A stretch of 64,000 nucleotides of DNA from Spinacia oleracea (GCF_020520425.1 NC_079492.1:144739861-144803860); one strand, 5' to 3'; shown: positions 10,723-23,892, counted from the first letter of the stretch. Notes: generated by a model from the sequence alone, not told the origin. Program-made: numbers and translations.

Positions 10723-12883
10723 TCATGGAATTTGGGCCCGTCCAGTATGGGTTACTTGGCCCACTTTTGCAGAGTCTCCATACACAACTTCAGTTAGGCC
10801 CACTGCACCTTTGGCTTTCCTCGCTGCTATTTGTTCTTTAGTGGACTTGTAGTACGTTGCATACAGTACTAGTTGGACCAGTGCGAATATTGTGCCCAGC
10901 CCATTTGGCGCCTGTGTTAGATTAAAATACCCTTAATTTAAATTGCTAATAATTCTACTAAAACTATTTTTTGGATTTGACAATAGCAGAAATTGGACTT
11001 GAATAATGATATTACATATCTTAATAAAAAATCATGCCAAGTAGTCTGTATTAAATAATGTGTATTATACAATGAAGTTCCTCTTATAGGCAGTACTCCC
11101 TCCGTTAATACTCGTAACGGTTTGACCGGTGCGGAGTTTTAGACATTTGAATTGACTTGCTAATTTAATGGGTGTTAGTTGATAGTGGAGTAATTTTTTT
11201 AATATAATTAGTGGGAAATAGGTGAGGGGTGGGGAGTGGTGAGTATGGGATGTGAATTTTAAATGATTTTTTGTAGGGAGTAGAGGTGTAAGTGGATTAG
11301 TATGTAAATGTGAGAAATAATATAATATTGGTAAAAATTTCCATTTATAGAAGTGGTGCAAGTATTAAGAGACGATCCGAAAAGGAAAACGGTGCGAGTA
11401 TTAAAGGACGGAGGGAGTATATACTAACTTTTCATGCATGCGATATGAATGTGAGATAAAGATAGAAGAGGGGCTTACGGCAATATAAGGATCCAAGGGA
11501 AACAAAGCATAGATGGTCCATGCAATGCCATTAGCAAATGAAGCGATTGACAAGGAAAATGGCATGTACTCCACGCTTTTTGTCGTAATAACCAATTTCT
11601 GTTAAAAAACACACAATTAAGGAATATTACGTACAGTTAACACGAGAAATAATAATAAAAATAAGACATAAATAGAATAAATAAATGTGAGTAGAATTTA
11701 GAAAAACACATCAAACCGGAAAGTGAGCAGAACAGAGTAAGACAGAGGGATTAATACGGAGTAATCAGAATTTATACTAGCACATACTTAATTAAGAGAG
11801 AAAAAGATTAATTAAAGCGTAATTACCATAACGGACAAAGGGGAGGCGTACATCATGATGTTGCAAACGATGGCAATCATACCAACAATTGAAGACCTAC
11901 GTTTAGTGGTATGAGTTAAATTTAAGACCAAGACAGTCATAATTCCCACAATTATGATTTCAACAATTGCAATTAGTATAATCCTGATCTTATTTTTCTT
12001 GTCTGAGTAAACTACAAAGAGGGTCAAGTAGACCAGCTCGATAAAAAAGCCCGCCCCATTTACGGTCACCACCAAAGTGCTATTCGGGTGGATAAAAGGC
12101 AGCCCGTACACCACCCAAAGCATGCAATTCACAAATGTGGCTAAGTATGGCACCGATGAGTATTGTCCCACCGTTTTCTTCTTGCATATTCCGATGAATG
12201 TTGGCCTGATATTAGGAATAATGATCGTAAAGTTAGGAATAACCGGATCAAGTAAGAAAAGACAAATACACCCACAGAAAATATTCAGACCAGACCGGAC
12301 CAGAAGCTAGAAACATCAGACGAGACAAGAAACTAGAAACATCAGATCAGAACAGGTGAAGGGAACAAAACTTAAGTATTACGTATAAGCACAAAACATA
12401 ACAATTGGTGACATCTCCCTTCATATTTCAACATATGGATCGACTATAGACAAAAGACTCAAAAAGTGCATCTTTGTCCGACATCTAATTTTCATATATT
12501 TGTATATATGTATTATTCAAGAAATGGTAGTACTCGTTAATAAGTAGTTGTTGCATTGGTGTTTGCTACCAGTACCGGCCCATTGTTCACATTTTGGTTT
12601 ATAAAACATGCACATGCATACGAAACTCGTTAGTTGATTGATAAACTTACAGTGGAGACAAGAACAAGAACAAAGCTGTAACATTTCCTGCAAAAATAAA
12701 TAAAAAAACAAAATAAATAAATTAAAATGTTAGAGGAAGTAGAATTCACAATGCCCTACTACACATACGTATTACAGAGTAATTAGTCGATAAATGATAA
12801 ATGATAAACGATAATGAACAATAATTAGTCGTATAATTACCAATAATTCCAGCTGCAAAGCGAATGGCTGCGGGTGAAACCAT
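10723..12883 (-). CDS. SWEET: SWEET bidirectional sugar transporter (copy 1)
   Basis: Exons (minus): 12883-12841, 12687-12651, 12205-11827, 11598-11479, 10911-10723. Together they make 768 nt and 255 residues with ATG and TGA; the 43- and 37-nt first exons are typical of SWEET genes. The product is a seven-helix uniporter of two MtN3 triple-helix bundles. Visible marks: N-terminal [16 protein letters not shown], bundle 1 'LSPLPTF' and '[12 protein letters not shown]', bundle 2 '[11 protein letters not shown]', '[20 protein letters not shown]', '[18 protein letters not shown]' and 'PNGLG'. Both substrate-pocket Asn residues (in NCML and FANG) are present. It most resembles clade II SWEETs (hexose type), by motif memory only. 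Intron 4 carries a Stowaway MITE. A paralogue lies 18 kb away on the same strand. Confidence 0.93.
11094..11419. mobile_element. Stowaway-type MITE in intron 4 of SWEET copy 1
   Basis: Ends 'TACTCCCTCCGTTAATACTC' and 'GAGTATTAAAGGACGGAGGG' with TA flanks. The interior contains 'ggtttgaccggtgcggag'. Same family as 58,898-59,216 and the fragments at 9905-10,130. It makes up more than half of the 567-bp intron and does not touch the splice sites. Confidence 0.85.
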
Positions 12884-12948
12884 GATTAATTGATTGATTG
12901 AACAGAAAAAGAAACTTGACTAAAAAAGAGATTAGTATAAAGGAGCTA

Positions 12949-12960
12949 ATTATATAAAAT
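12949..12960 (-). promoter_or_regulatory. Likely TATA box of SWEET copy 1
   Basis: On the minus strand 'ATTTTATATAATTAG' lies about 70 bp upstream of the start codon, a normal plant distance for a short 5' leader. No other core-promoter element was recognised. Confidence 0.45.
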
Positions 12961-13365
12961 TTGGGCACTCTTGAATTATGACTTATCTCAAATTTCTAAA
13001 TGTAAGTTGAACACTTGAACACGTATCAAAATCCAAAGTAAATGGAAAGAAGTAGAAAAAGGAAAAAGCAAGAGAAAGGAAGCTAAAACTGGTTGCTCAC
13101 TTGCATGACATGCTACAATGATAAAACTAGAGAGGTCATGAAAATGTCAAGGCCTCAAAACTACACATGCAAGTGAGAATGTAATTTATTTTGATGAATT
13201 TTAGAAATTAACAGAGAATTTATAGAGAGAAATTTTGCCAAAATGCGCCAATTTTTATTTTTTATTACTATTAAAAAAATTGCGCCAAAAATTGGCACTA
13301 CCTTCAATGTTATTAATTGAATGACATTAATTAAATTTGCAAATTGATAGTACGGAGTACATATT

Positions 13366-14362
13366 ATTCCCCGTCCCATGCCTGTTTTACTTTTTAGTGT
13401 GTTTTAGGGTGCAAGAGCCGAGTCATATTCATGTTCATGTTCATTTAATTTAGGCGAGCTCGATCCCAGGCACGAATTTTTAACCGAGCTTAGAATTTTT
13501 TTCAAGTTCGGTTCGTTTAAGAAATTTTGTGTTCGTGCGCGGTTCATGAACGTCTAGTTAAATTTATTAACCGAGCCGAGTTGATCATAAACGATTTTTT
13601 TTTTCTTAAACGAGCTTTACACTTTAAAGTTTAACCATTTGATAACATAATTTTGAATGTGCACTAATTTAGCCATTTAAATTCAAAATACTTTTATTTT
13701 ATGATCTATTTTTTTGTGTGTTAAAATTGAAGCCAGAACACGATTTTTATCTATGATCATACAATTATGTATGAAAAAATTGATTATGACCCAAATAGAT
13801 GAGTGTGTTCATGAACATAAATAAACAAGTTGTTCATGAACATAAATGAACGAGCATACGTATGTTCATGTTCAAGCTTGTTTATTAAACGAGTTTCAAA
13901 AGTTGTTCAAGCTCAACTCATATATTAAATAAACGAACATGAACGAGCTTTAATCAAGCACGAACCCGAGGAGTTTAATTATTGAGAGTTTCGGCCCATT
14001 TACACCCCTAGGGTGTTCCAAAATGCCTGATTTATTTTCTCACTTTCTTATTTAATCATCTAAATTTTGCCTAAAATACCCTTACCAAACAGTTTAAATA
14101 TTCAAATTTCCTACTTTCACCTACAAAGTATGTGTCACAATTAATGTCTCTACCACAAAAAATTGTGTTATTGATTTTTTTTTTTTTAATTCAACAACCT
14201 CCATACCTTTATTGTTTTTTGTTTGAAAAAATAAAAACAAATTGTGCATTTTCTAGTAAAGTACAACGATATTAATTGTCAATTATATCATTTTCTTAAT
14301 TCCTTAATTCTCGTAAAAAAGAATGTCAAATAGACACTATATATTTTTTGGGACGGAGGGAG
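13366..14362. mobile_element. Stowaway-like MITE split by a nested hAT-type element
   Basis: Outer ends 'ccccgtcccatgcctgtttt' (13,370) and 'ttttttgggacggagggag' (ending 14,362) belong together. The inner element 13,405-14,010 starts TAGGGTGCAAGAGCCGAG and ends TTTACACCCCTA. It holds repeated 'ttcatgttcatgttcat' and 'gaacataaatgaacgagc' stretches typical of the many plant hAT-like non-autonomous elements. Flanking octamers GTGTGTTT and GGGTGTTC match at six of eight positions, consistent with an aged 8-bp target duplication. Confidence 0.6.
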
Positions 14363-14892
14363 CTATTAATTTTATTATTATTATTATCTTCATTTATTTT
14401 CCCTGTGGTACAATGTTACAAATTGTTGTCAAATTGTGAAGCCATACCGATTTTGATTTACTGCAGAGCCATAAACTATGGAGACAAGTTATAAGTTATC
14501 CTCATACATTAATGTCACACCCAACTATATATGTTACTCACTACCTAATTTTTACATATGGCAACTTAATTGCATGCATGCCATATTGCCTTCCATGCAG
14601 AGTTTGTCTTTCTTTACAGTATAGATCGATTATCAGTTGTATTTTCCGTATTTATTTTGTGTACCCGCAGATTCGCTTATACGTGGTATATAAAAAATTA
14701 CTCCGTAAATATATAGTACGCAGTATTAGGAATTAGATTGTGTATATAATTCCTAGACTTATGTAAAGTTTTCTAATGTTAATAGGCTTATATTTTAGGA
14801 GTTTATGTTGTGTTGGGGTTGTATACCTGTATATTATATATACGTCAATAATAATATACAAAAGGCTAAGCCGTTTTCTCCTAATCTACTAC

Positions 14893-15152
14893 TACCTCCG
14901 TTTCAGAAAATTCTTTACACTTTGGAAAATGTGTCCAAAGTATAAAAACTTTGACCGTAAATTCTCACCATTATATACATCAAAACGTTACACGTAAGAT
15001 CTTGTTAGATTGGTATCGAGATGTATTTTCAGAATATCAATTTTTTATAATTTTTTCACATACGAAATTGGATATATTACAGAGTAGTAGTTAAATATTG
15101 CATTAGAGTCCGTACAAATAGTAACTGTAAAGATTTTTTTGAAACGGAGGTA
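14893..15152. mobile_element. Stowaway-type MITE (CCTCCGTTTCA family)
   Basis: Inverted ends 'CCTCCGTTTCAGAAAATTCT' and 'TTTTTTTGAAACGGAGG', flanked by TA. A second copy, in the opposite orientation, is at 24,878-25,096. Confidence 0.8.
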
Positions 15153-16957
15153 ATATGAGTTTAACACGCCGTAATATAGAACAATGTAATAAACGGGATT
15201 GATGTCATAAGTTAAAGTGCGTTAAGATAGTTTTCTTTCAAGATTAGAAGCGAATGGTATATGTTGTACTCCGTAGTTTGTTAAGTTTCAACATTAAGAA
15301 TATATGCTGAATTATCCAAAGGTTATTTCAATTAATCAACTTGACTAATTTGAAAAATATATCTAGGAGTAGGAACAATATGTGTTTGTATTGTAAAATT
15401 ATCATATACGGAGTACATCATATACATGAGTAACGTGATGTGTTAAATTATACGAAGTAAATGCGTGGACTACTCCTCCTTTACTTTTTGTTTTCAAAGT
15501 CCTTTTTTTTAAAGGTGGTTGTTAATTAGAAGGCAAAATGTTGAGTTTGTGTTAAGGTAATAACACCAAATAACTTGTAATCCAAACTCTTCCCTAACAC
15601 CAAAAAGGTAAGGAAATAATTTAGAGGTCTCAATTAGAGTACAAAATTAGAAGAAAAAAAAAAAAAAAACAAATGTCATAATATTTCAAGACATTTCCAT
15701 GAAGTACGTAATTTTTTTGTGTGTGTACGTGGTGCGCGCGTGAATGAACAACAAAAGATAACATAAATTATACATCGTATACGAGAGCATGGAATTCGAA
15801 TTTGAGATCTATCGTACAAAGTAACTCATACGTAGTACATATTAACTTTTTCTAAAATGAATTTTGGTTGTTATTCACACAGATACACAATGACAACAAG
15901 TTAAAATGTCATGGGCCTTATCCTCAAGGAGTCCGGAGGGGGGTTCAATTAGCCTCGAGTAACGTGAAATTAAGGTAGCCCATATTGGCAATTTGGATAA
16001 TCCATGACACTTGTACGAGTTGCACCCAAGAAGAATCCAAGATCAAGTAGATCAACACACACAGCAAAACTCTATTGCAATTTTATATTTTTTGACAACG
16101 AGACACAAAAAACTAAATTATTCACTAAAAGTGGTAAAAGACTAAAAGTTAATGCAGTTTTCCGACTTAACATGAAAAGTAGCGGTTCGAATTTAACCCA
16201 TTTAAATAAATAGGTTGAACTTTCATAACCTGAAGCTGACATGACAACATGTTTAATCGCTAACCTACAACAAATATTATTAGTGAGACTTGTAGTTGGT
16301 TGATTTTTTTTTTCCTTAGTTATGCAAGTTTTTTAAAGGCTTTGCATCAAATTCAATTTTTTTTAGGGCTAATTTTGTATTATTATTTTCTTTTAGGGGA
16401 AAAGGTTTTTTTTTCAAATATTCATTGTGGTGTTTAATGTAAATGTGCTACACCTTTACTAAATGGGCGTGTAAGCTTAATTTTTAAATTTACATTTTTT
16501 GTTGAAAATCATTTTGAGAAGGGGGTGCAATAAATCTTGTATTGTTTGACACTTTGAAGTTTGACGGTTTGACCCTTCAAAAGTTCAAAATTGAGAAGGG
16601 AGATGTAAATAGGAATAAATGGGTATACCATATACATGAAGAGGCCCAATAGCAATCTACTATTGTCAGAGCCTCAGAGAGTCTCTGGATCAAGCCCAAT
16701 TTTGTTGGTCCAAGTCAAAACAAGTCAGCTGAATATTAAAACTCAGGCCTTGAAAGATGTAAAGTTTTCTGGTGGTCTAAGTTGTTTTGATGTAATCTTC
16801 TTCTCACTTAAGTTTCTTGCAAATAACTCTCTCCGTCCCCTTTTATTCATTACATATTCATTTTTCGGTGTTTTATTTTAATTTTTACTGTTGAATTTTT
16901 TTTTTTTTTTTATTTTTTTTTTTTAAATTTTTTATTATCACATAAATGCCACTAATA
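15153..16957. other. Intergenic, no gene seen
   Basis: AT-rich sequence with a poly-A run near 15,655 and a long T tract near 16,895-16,925. Short open frames here have no recognisable domain. No complete repeat boundaries were found. Confidence 0.6.
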
Positions 16958-17373
16958 TCTATACCTAGTATTTAAAAAGGAACACCATAGATTATTAGAA
17001 AACATGTGGCAACTCATTATTAGAAGCCTTGTGGCATCTCTCCTTTCATCCATCATTATTTATTTTATTTTATTTTTCAATTTTTCTTTATTGTTTCTAT
17101 GATTTACAATTTCTAATGTTTCTTCCACTCCATTTTCCTTATTCAACATCAAGTTATTAATAGTCTAATATACTCATTAGTCTCTTCCACTCCACCCATT
17201 TAACATCCAATATTTATTCAACATATAAAATTTATATTTTTCCAACCTTCAAATTACACCTCTATTTAATTCATATATTACCAAAAATTAGAAGTACTCA
17301 CCAATTAAAACTTCAAAAGACATCTGAACAACCACTATACAACCGTCGTTCTATGAACGGGCTCAAAAGCTAA
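16958..17373 (+). mobile_element. Small non-autonomous Helitron-like element
   Basis: The 5' end TCTATACCTAGTATTTAAAA follows an A. The 3' end has a short stem-loop CGTTC-TAT-GAACG, then 'ggctcaaaag' and CTAA, followed by T. This fits Helitron structure (5' TC, 3' hairpin, CTRR, insertion between A and T). No coding capacity. The hairpin is short, so the call is moderate. Confidence 0.5.
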
Positions 17374-17612
17374 TTCTGTTAAAAATTGTGTCAATTGTCA
17401 AGTGATTAATTTAATCAACTAAATTCATTGATAAATTAAATCTTTCACAAGGTATTAAATCTCTTTCATTATCCCATGTCAGATTTTGGATTAAAATGAA
17501 AATATTACTCTGTATTAATAAACGCGATTCACATTGTTTAAATAAAAAAGAATAAATCTCAACACACTTTAATTGATTATTAAATCACGTGCATGATACC
17601 AAACATAAAAAA

Positions 17613-17873
17613 TACTCCCTCCGTCTCTTTTTGTTCTTTACGTTTTCCTTTTTGGGTGTCCCAAAATGTTCTTTACATTTCCTTTTATATTATCACATAA
17701 TATATTCAATCAAAATTTGTGTCCAATGGATATATTAACCAATTAAATCCACTGGGTCGTTTAATCTCTCACACTTTTCCATTAGGACATTATTTTTTTT
17801 TCTCATTTTCCCAATATAAGAATTTTGATAAAAGTGAAAACATTGTAAATAAACGACCCGACAAGGGGGTACG
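17613..17873. mobile_element. Degenerate Stowaway-type MITE
   Basis: The left end 'TACTCCCTCCGTCTCTTTTT' is clear. The right end ('cattgtaaataaacgacccg' to 'gggggta') is only weakly complementary, so the right boundary is approximate. Confidence 0.4.
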
Positions 17874-18468
17874 TGGACCGACCTTAGTGTTCCAACTTCC
17901 AAGTTCCAACACTAATATCGATGATCTTTTTGCGACATGATCGACTCTCTGAGATCGAGTATGTGCTTTAAAACTTAGCATAGATTAGAGATTCACGTGA
18001 GTGGTAACTTAATTTAACGTGTGAAACAATTCCTGTATCTTTACGCTGCAATTTAAAGCAGCTATATACGTACGAAAGTCGATCAGATTTCGACCAGGTC
18101 CTCGGAAACATTCATGTCTTAGACATCAACCACCTCATCGATCATCATCCTCATTTCTAGCTTCTAACAATGACGTTTTGCTGTGGAGTAAGACCCAACG
18201 ATTCAGTTTTTGACTCATTCACTTTCCTGCCCGGTCATATCCCACCATTTTTTTTTTGTTTCCAAACGAGTCGCAACATTGATGTAAATTACAAATGGGG
18301 TGCGGGAATTCGTACATGCGACTATATCATTAAGTAGTATTTCCTTCATTCATTGTGTATAAATCATAATCATGAAAGAAAGTACTTTGTATGCGATTAG
18401 TGTGTAAGTTCCACAATACTCATATATGGAGTAGCAATATTGAAATTTGGTACATTTGACTTAATATA

Positions 18469-18612
18469 TACTCCCTCCGTATTTTAAAAAGAGATACAAT
18501 TTGATCGACACGTAGTTTTAGGAGGGTGAATTGAATTTATTAAAATAAGGTGAAAGTGAGTTAGTGAGTGAATCATTTATTATAATAAAAAGATAATGTG
18601 AGTAAATGTGAG
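18469..18612. mobile_element. Left half of a Stowaway-type MITE split by the LTR element
   Basis: Starts TACTCCCTCCGTATTTTAAA. Matching end-type sequence ('gtatctctttttaaaatac') appears beyond the LTR element at about 23,190-23,285. I infer that the LTR element, and possibly the 22.5-23.1 kb element, landed inside this MITE. Confidence 0.5.
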
Positions 18613-18945
18613 TGTTGGTAATTATAATGCAATACGGATCCGTTTAATTGTGATAATGTTTGTGGGCCCGTTTCATTGTTGTCGTGGGTATTGGTTTTGG
18701 AGTATTGTTTGGGAGTTGCGGTTTATACCAGATTCCTTATAAATACTCCTTTATTTTTTTTCCCGATAAACATACCCAGAGACACAGAGAAACGAAAAAA
18801 ACCCTAAAAATATTATCTCTGTCTTTATTGTCAAAAAGAGATCTGAGCAAAACCCGACACAGCTTTTGAGATCAATTATTGAGTATTGTGTTCTTTCCTA
18901 TTATTTTATTGTTAATTTCATGGTTACAACGCATTATTTCCAACA
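18613..18945 (+). repeat. Left LTR, internally shorter copy
   Basis: 333 bp against 464 bp in the partner LTR. The difference is one missing block of about 131 bp after 'agatctgagca', where the right LTR has 'gttcttgaagtaattccagc' through 'gggcaggcgt'. Outside the block the two LTRs are nearly identical. 'ttataaatactcc' is a candidate TATA region. Confidence 0.9.
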
Positions 18946-21900
18946 ATCTAGAAGCGTATTTTATTGTTGTTACCATGATTGGTACAGTCGATTTCGTGAG
19001 GATTAATTACGGGAATGCGATATATTAGAAGCGAATCTTTCTGTTGAGTACTTGAATTAGACGGGTATATCATTTGTTTGGCAAGGAGAATATTTGTTGC
19101 GCCCAATTCTAGTACAAACATAAAATAGTGAATTATTGAGTACTGCTCATGGAGGATAAAGTATAAGCCTTGTTATTAATTGTCATTCTGCAAATTGCTC
19201 AATTTTGGAAGATTACGGAGCATTAATTATTGGTGGGTTTCTTATTTGGAAGCTTTATAATCAATGTGGTCTATCATGGAAATTAATACGTATGACAACA
19301 ACCTTTTGCTTGGGATTTTGTATACTGGAAGAAAATTGTATACGGGAAGAAAATGATTTCATGATTGGATCAGTTCTTTTACACTCCTAATCCGCAAGTA
19401 GATACTGCACAAAGCCTATTGTTATTACGGTGTTAGTATCTCGGCCCGCATCACGATAGCGATCAGCGACAATAGCTGGGATTTTATGTTGTAGTAATGG
19501 TCTGCAAGGCGTATACTAGGATAATTATGCTTACCACAACCAACCCGCGGCAAAGAAGACATGCCACACTCAAGCCGTGGAGTAGGCTGCCCCATGACAT
19601 ATTTGCATGAAAATACAAGCAAAGCCCGCTTAACAAACATAAAATAAAGTCATTGGTTGAGGAGGGTCAAGTTCGTATATCCGGCCTTTGCATTCCAACA
19701 AGTTTGTGCGGTAAAAGGGAAGTTCCTTCCTTTAATTTACCTTTGTATAACTTTAACTTATTCGCATAATTTATTTAATGTGCCCTCTAATGCAAAAGTG
19801 GGCAATGTGAGGGTTAAAGCTAAAGTTCGAAGACTAACAAGTATGTTAGTTGTGATTTTGTGCGTTGGACACTAACAAGGTTGTGCAGGTTCATTATACT
19901 TGGACGCGTATCTAATGTGAATACCTGTTTGCAAAGCTAGCAATAAAAATGAGGATGCTCGTCTACTACTTTGGAGAGCACTATCATTAATGATAGTGTA
20001 TCCATCATGCTTGATGTCAGGGAAGTTTCTTATCTAAACTTTATGTTGGCAAACTCTAACTTATTTACATTATATGTAGATATGTCCCCTCCTTTGATGT
20101 GTGGTACATTGTTTTGATACTTTGTTGGTCAATGTGGGGGTGTGAGTTAATGTTTGAGGCCAATGGGCTAGTTTACTAGCTAGAAATGAGGAGTATGTTG
20201 GAAAACGAACATTTAAGCATTGATATGAGTAGTTTTATTAAAGTAATTTCATGCTATTGGTTTTATTATGAGCATACTTGATGCATATGTGTGTGTTCCT
20301 ATATGTGGTTGGCTTTGATAAGTGTTCATATGCCTTGTGTGAATCATATGTTGTTGCATGGTACACACGTTAGTGCTTTAAATGAAACTAAAGTTTTTAT
20401 TTACTCATTTTAAGATAAAAGACAAACCGAGACAAATGAATCGATAAAGGAACGTCCTAACTACATTTGAGTTTGTAGAGGCTTTTTGGTAAGTACCAAT
20501 TTTCAATTGAGTGGCCATTATATTGTTGTATAATGCTATCATATTGTGGGATTCTATCTAGAAATGGTATCTTAACTTGAAAATGCTAACATGCTTGAAG
20601 CTCTAATATTGTATAATTGATTTATGACTTGATGATGCTTGTTGTGTAAGCATACTTTGAAGGTAATCCTGCAGTGCACAGGTGGAGAGCGTGAAAATAA
20701 TCTCCATAATTCACCGAAAGGTACAATGGGAAGAGGATCAAACGAGCAGGTTTGAGATGCCCATTGAGTAACAATGATGAGCCTAATATGAAGTTTATGG
20801 TCAATATCATTGGATCTTACAAGCTAGTCAAGATGCATACAATTAGAAAGGGCTATTGGATGATGGCTCAATGTGGGGGTAAGTAATTTTATCGCATTTC
20901 TTTATACTGTCATTCACTAGTTATTGTATGTGTGAGTTGCCAGGTACAATAAATTAATTGGTAAAGTGAGACACATTCGTGCAATTTAGACACGGAAAAT
21001 ATAGTTATTTGTGAATGTGATACCTTCCTTGAGTATGTAAGATTAAAGAGAAAATATTCTTTTAGTAAGGTCTTGGCACGAGTTGGTGTCAAACTAGTTA
21101 AGGGGAATTAGGGTTTTTTAAAATCTATGGTGTGTTCAATTTCTACGGAAAACACTTGTTAGGATGAGCTTATGCTCTTAATGAATCTATATCCCGAATT
21201 TGGGTGGTTCTATGAGAGAACTTGATGGATTCACCGTTTTGTGTGAGGTTGAGTATTTTACTCTTAATGTATCTAGCCTTATGGTACCCTAGAATGGGTG
21301 GTACTATAAGAAGCCTTGATAGATACACCGCTTTATGATTGGGAAGGTTAATCTTTGTTGCTCTTATGAGTCCATAGTCCTATTGTGTGGATGGTTCTTA
21401 TTATTGAACTTGATGGATCGGATTTAAGATTAAAGTATCTAGCCTCATTGAATTCACTTACGAAGTGATTTCATGAGAAGACGTGATAGGTACATTATGC
21501 AATTTGCAAGGATGAACAATATGTTCTTAATATATCCATAGCTCCTTTGAGTGGTCCTAATAGAACGGACTTGATGGATATACCGATGGGTAAGGTTGGA
21601 CGTTTAAAGTTCTTAATGTCTTCATGTTCCTTTTGGGTGGTTTATGTGGTAAAATAGACTTGATGAGACACCTATGTGAGTAAGAGGGGATGGCATCCTT
21701 CTATGAAAATCACGTTTGTTGTTTTTCTAATAATACTCACTAGAATCCAAGGGAATGTTGGCCTCGTATGACGTTTCATGCGGTCGCGGAATTTTTCAAG
21801 CTTCTAAAGGTGAAGCGTGTGGTGTTAAGTTTCTTCAATAGTCGTAGAGTTCAATCTTCAGATACTTTATTGGTTGTTGAATAAATGAATACCTTGCTCC

Positions 21901-22005
21901 ACTAATATGTTAGTTCAAGTCTTTAGACACTAACATTTATGCGCTAAACCTTTCATTTACTGCTCAGATTTCAAGATCTCTTGTCCGTATGCATTAGTGG
22001 GGGAT

Positions 22006-22469
22006 TGTTGGTAATTATAATGCAATACGGAATCGTTTAATTGTGATAATGTTTGTGGGCCCGTTTCATTGTTGTCGTGGGTATTGGTTTTGGAGTATTG
22101 TTTGGGAGTTGCGGTTTATACCAAATTCCTTATAAATACTCCTTTATTTTTTTTTTTCCGATAAACATACCCAGAGACACAGAGAAACGAAAAAAACCCT
22201 AAAAATATTATCTCTGTCATTATTGTCAAAAAGAGATCTGAGCAGTTCTTGAAGTAATTCCAGCCTTCCAATCGGGGTACAGAGTTGGAAGGTAGTTGTG
22301 TTACCCTTGGGGAGCAATCGTCACTGAGAACCTTGTACCGGTGGTGGCGAAATACGCTTCTAGGGCAGGCGTAAAACCCGTCACAGCTTTTGAGATCAAT
22401 TATTGAGTATTGTGTTCTTCCCTATTATTTTATTGTTAATTTCATGGTTACAACGCATTATTTCCAACA
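22006..22469 (+). repeat. Right LTR, full-length copy
   Basis: 464 bp, TG...CA ends, nearly identical to the left LTR except for the extra block of about 131 bp. Immediately followed by target duplication GTGAG. Confidence 0.9.
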
Positions 22470-22510
22470 GTGAGTACCACACGAAAGAGAGAAATATTAA
22501 TATAACAGTG

Positions 22511-23140
22511 CGTCTCATGTGTGACCAGCCACACCATCAACTTGATGGTGTGACGCTCGCAACTAATATGAAAAAAGTTATTGCACGTGTTACTTGACTT
22601 TATATACTGGTGTTACTTATACATTGTATTCGTTGTTACTTTTTTTGTTTTATTGCAGTTTCATGTTAGAGATATCTTGTATATAGACTGGTGTTACTTG
22701 ATTTTCTATGATAATGTTACCTATACGTTGTATTCGTTGTTATTTTCTTGTTTTACTACAATTTCTTGGATTTCTTGTTCGAGGTTCCTTATATAGACTG
22801 GTGTTACTTGACTTTTTAGGTTGATGTTACTTTTAGTTATTGCAGTTTCTTCAATTTCATGTTAGAGGTTCCTTGTATAGACGAGTGTTACTTGACTTTC
22901 TATGCTGGTATTATTTATAAATTGTATTCGATGTTACTTTTCTTGTTTTATTGCATTTTATTCAATTTCAGGTTATAGGTTCTTTGTATATACCGATGTT
23001 ACTTTATTTTCTATGCTGATGTTACTTTATTTTTACGCTGATGTTACTTTGTTTTCTAGGCTTTAAACATATTAGGCTTAATTATAAGTGTGAACATGTC
23101 ACACCATCAAGTTAATGGTGTGGTTGGTCACATATAAGAC
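22511..23140. mobile_element. TIR element with about 40-bp inverted ends and internal repeats
   Basis: Left end 'gtctcatgtgtgaccagcca' continuing 'caccatcaacttgatggtgt'; right end is its complement 'acaccatcaagttaatggtg' to 'ttggtcacatataagac'. The interior is four or five diverged copies of a unit of about 100 bp with 'tagactggtgttacttgact' cores. No coding capacity. The superfamily is uncertain because no clean target duplication was seen. Confidence 0.65.
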
Positions 23141-23468
23141 ATAAGGTTAATCTAATTGGAAGTGGTGCCCAAAATATGTCAAAAAAGGAAAGTATATCTC
23201 TTTTTAAAATACGTCCGTTTAAGAAAAGTGTATCTCTTTTTAAAATACGTTCGTTGAAGAAAAATGTATCTCTTTTTAAAATACAGAAAAGGTACATAGT
23301 ACTCTTAAAATATCATTTTTACTTACTTTTTACACGAACAACTACTCTGTCATAATTATAAACGGCTAGTATACGTTGGGGGTGAAAGTTGTTATTCTGA
23401 GAAATTACAATTGAGGTGACGCTTTTACCTAAATTAAAATTGCTAACATAATTGAGTGATAACTTGCG

Positions 23469-23892
23469 TTCTATTCACCTGATTTTCACTTATTTTTTCT
23501 GAACTTATCTTATCTGAACTTATTTGAACTTATTTGAACTTATTAAAACTTATCAAAACTTATTTTAGTTATAAGTTGTACTTAGTCAACCCTTATTTTT
23601 CCTGAACCTATCTGAACTTAACTGAACTTATCTGAACTTAACTGAACTTATCTGAACTTATTTTTCCTGAAATAACCTGTTCTGTTCAACTTATTTCAGG
23701 TAAAATAAGTTTCGATAAGATAAGTTCAGGAAAAATAAGTTCAGATAAGATAAGTTCAGGAAAAAAATAAGGGTTGACCAAGTACAACTTATAACTAAAA
23801 TAAGTTTTGATAAGTTTTAATAAGTTAAGATAAGTTCAGTTAAATTCAGATAATTTCAGACAAAATAAGTGAAAATCAGGTGAACGTACCCA
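23469..23892. mobile_element. Foldback element with arms of about 190 bp
   Basis: The left arm from 'cacctgattttcacttattt' and the right arm ending 'aaataagtgaaaatcaggtg' are inverted copies that meet near 23,690. Both arms are built from short 'ctgaacttat' repeats. Related fragments occur at 29,220-29,275 and around the CACTA MITE in SWEET copy 2 (33,190-33,510). Confidence 0.8.

Larger units (their letters stand above)
18613..22469 (+). mobile_element. Non-autonomous LTR retrotransposon, 3.86 kb
   Basis: Two direct repeats, 18,613-18,945 and 22,006-22,469, begin TGTTGGTAATTATAATGC and end TTATTTCCAACA. The 5-bp target duplication GTGAG (18,608-18,612 and 22,470-22,474) is perfect. A purine-rich 'agtgggggat' precedes the right LTR as a polypurine tract. 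The interior (18,946-22,005) shows no gag, protease, integrase or reverse-transcriptase reading frame, so it must have depended on another element. A degenerate repeat with 'cttgatggatacaccg'-like cores occurs at about 21,180-21,680. Confidence 0.9.

Noticed and set aside
19205..19875. Short frames inside the LTR element (e.g. 19,205-19,390 and 19,657-19,875)
   Set aside because: No gag, protease, integrase or reverse-transcriptase motif. Lengths are as expected by chance.
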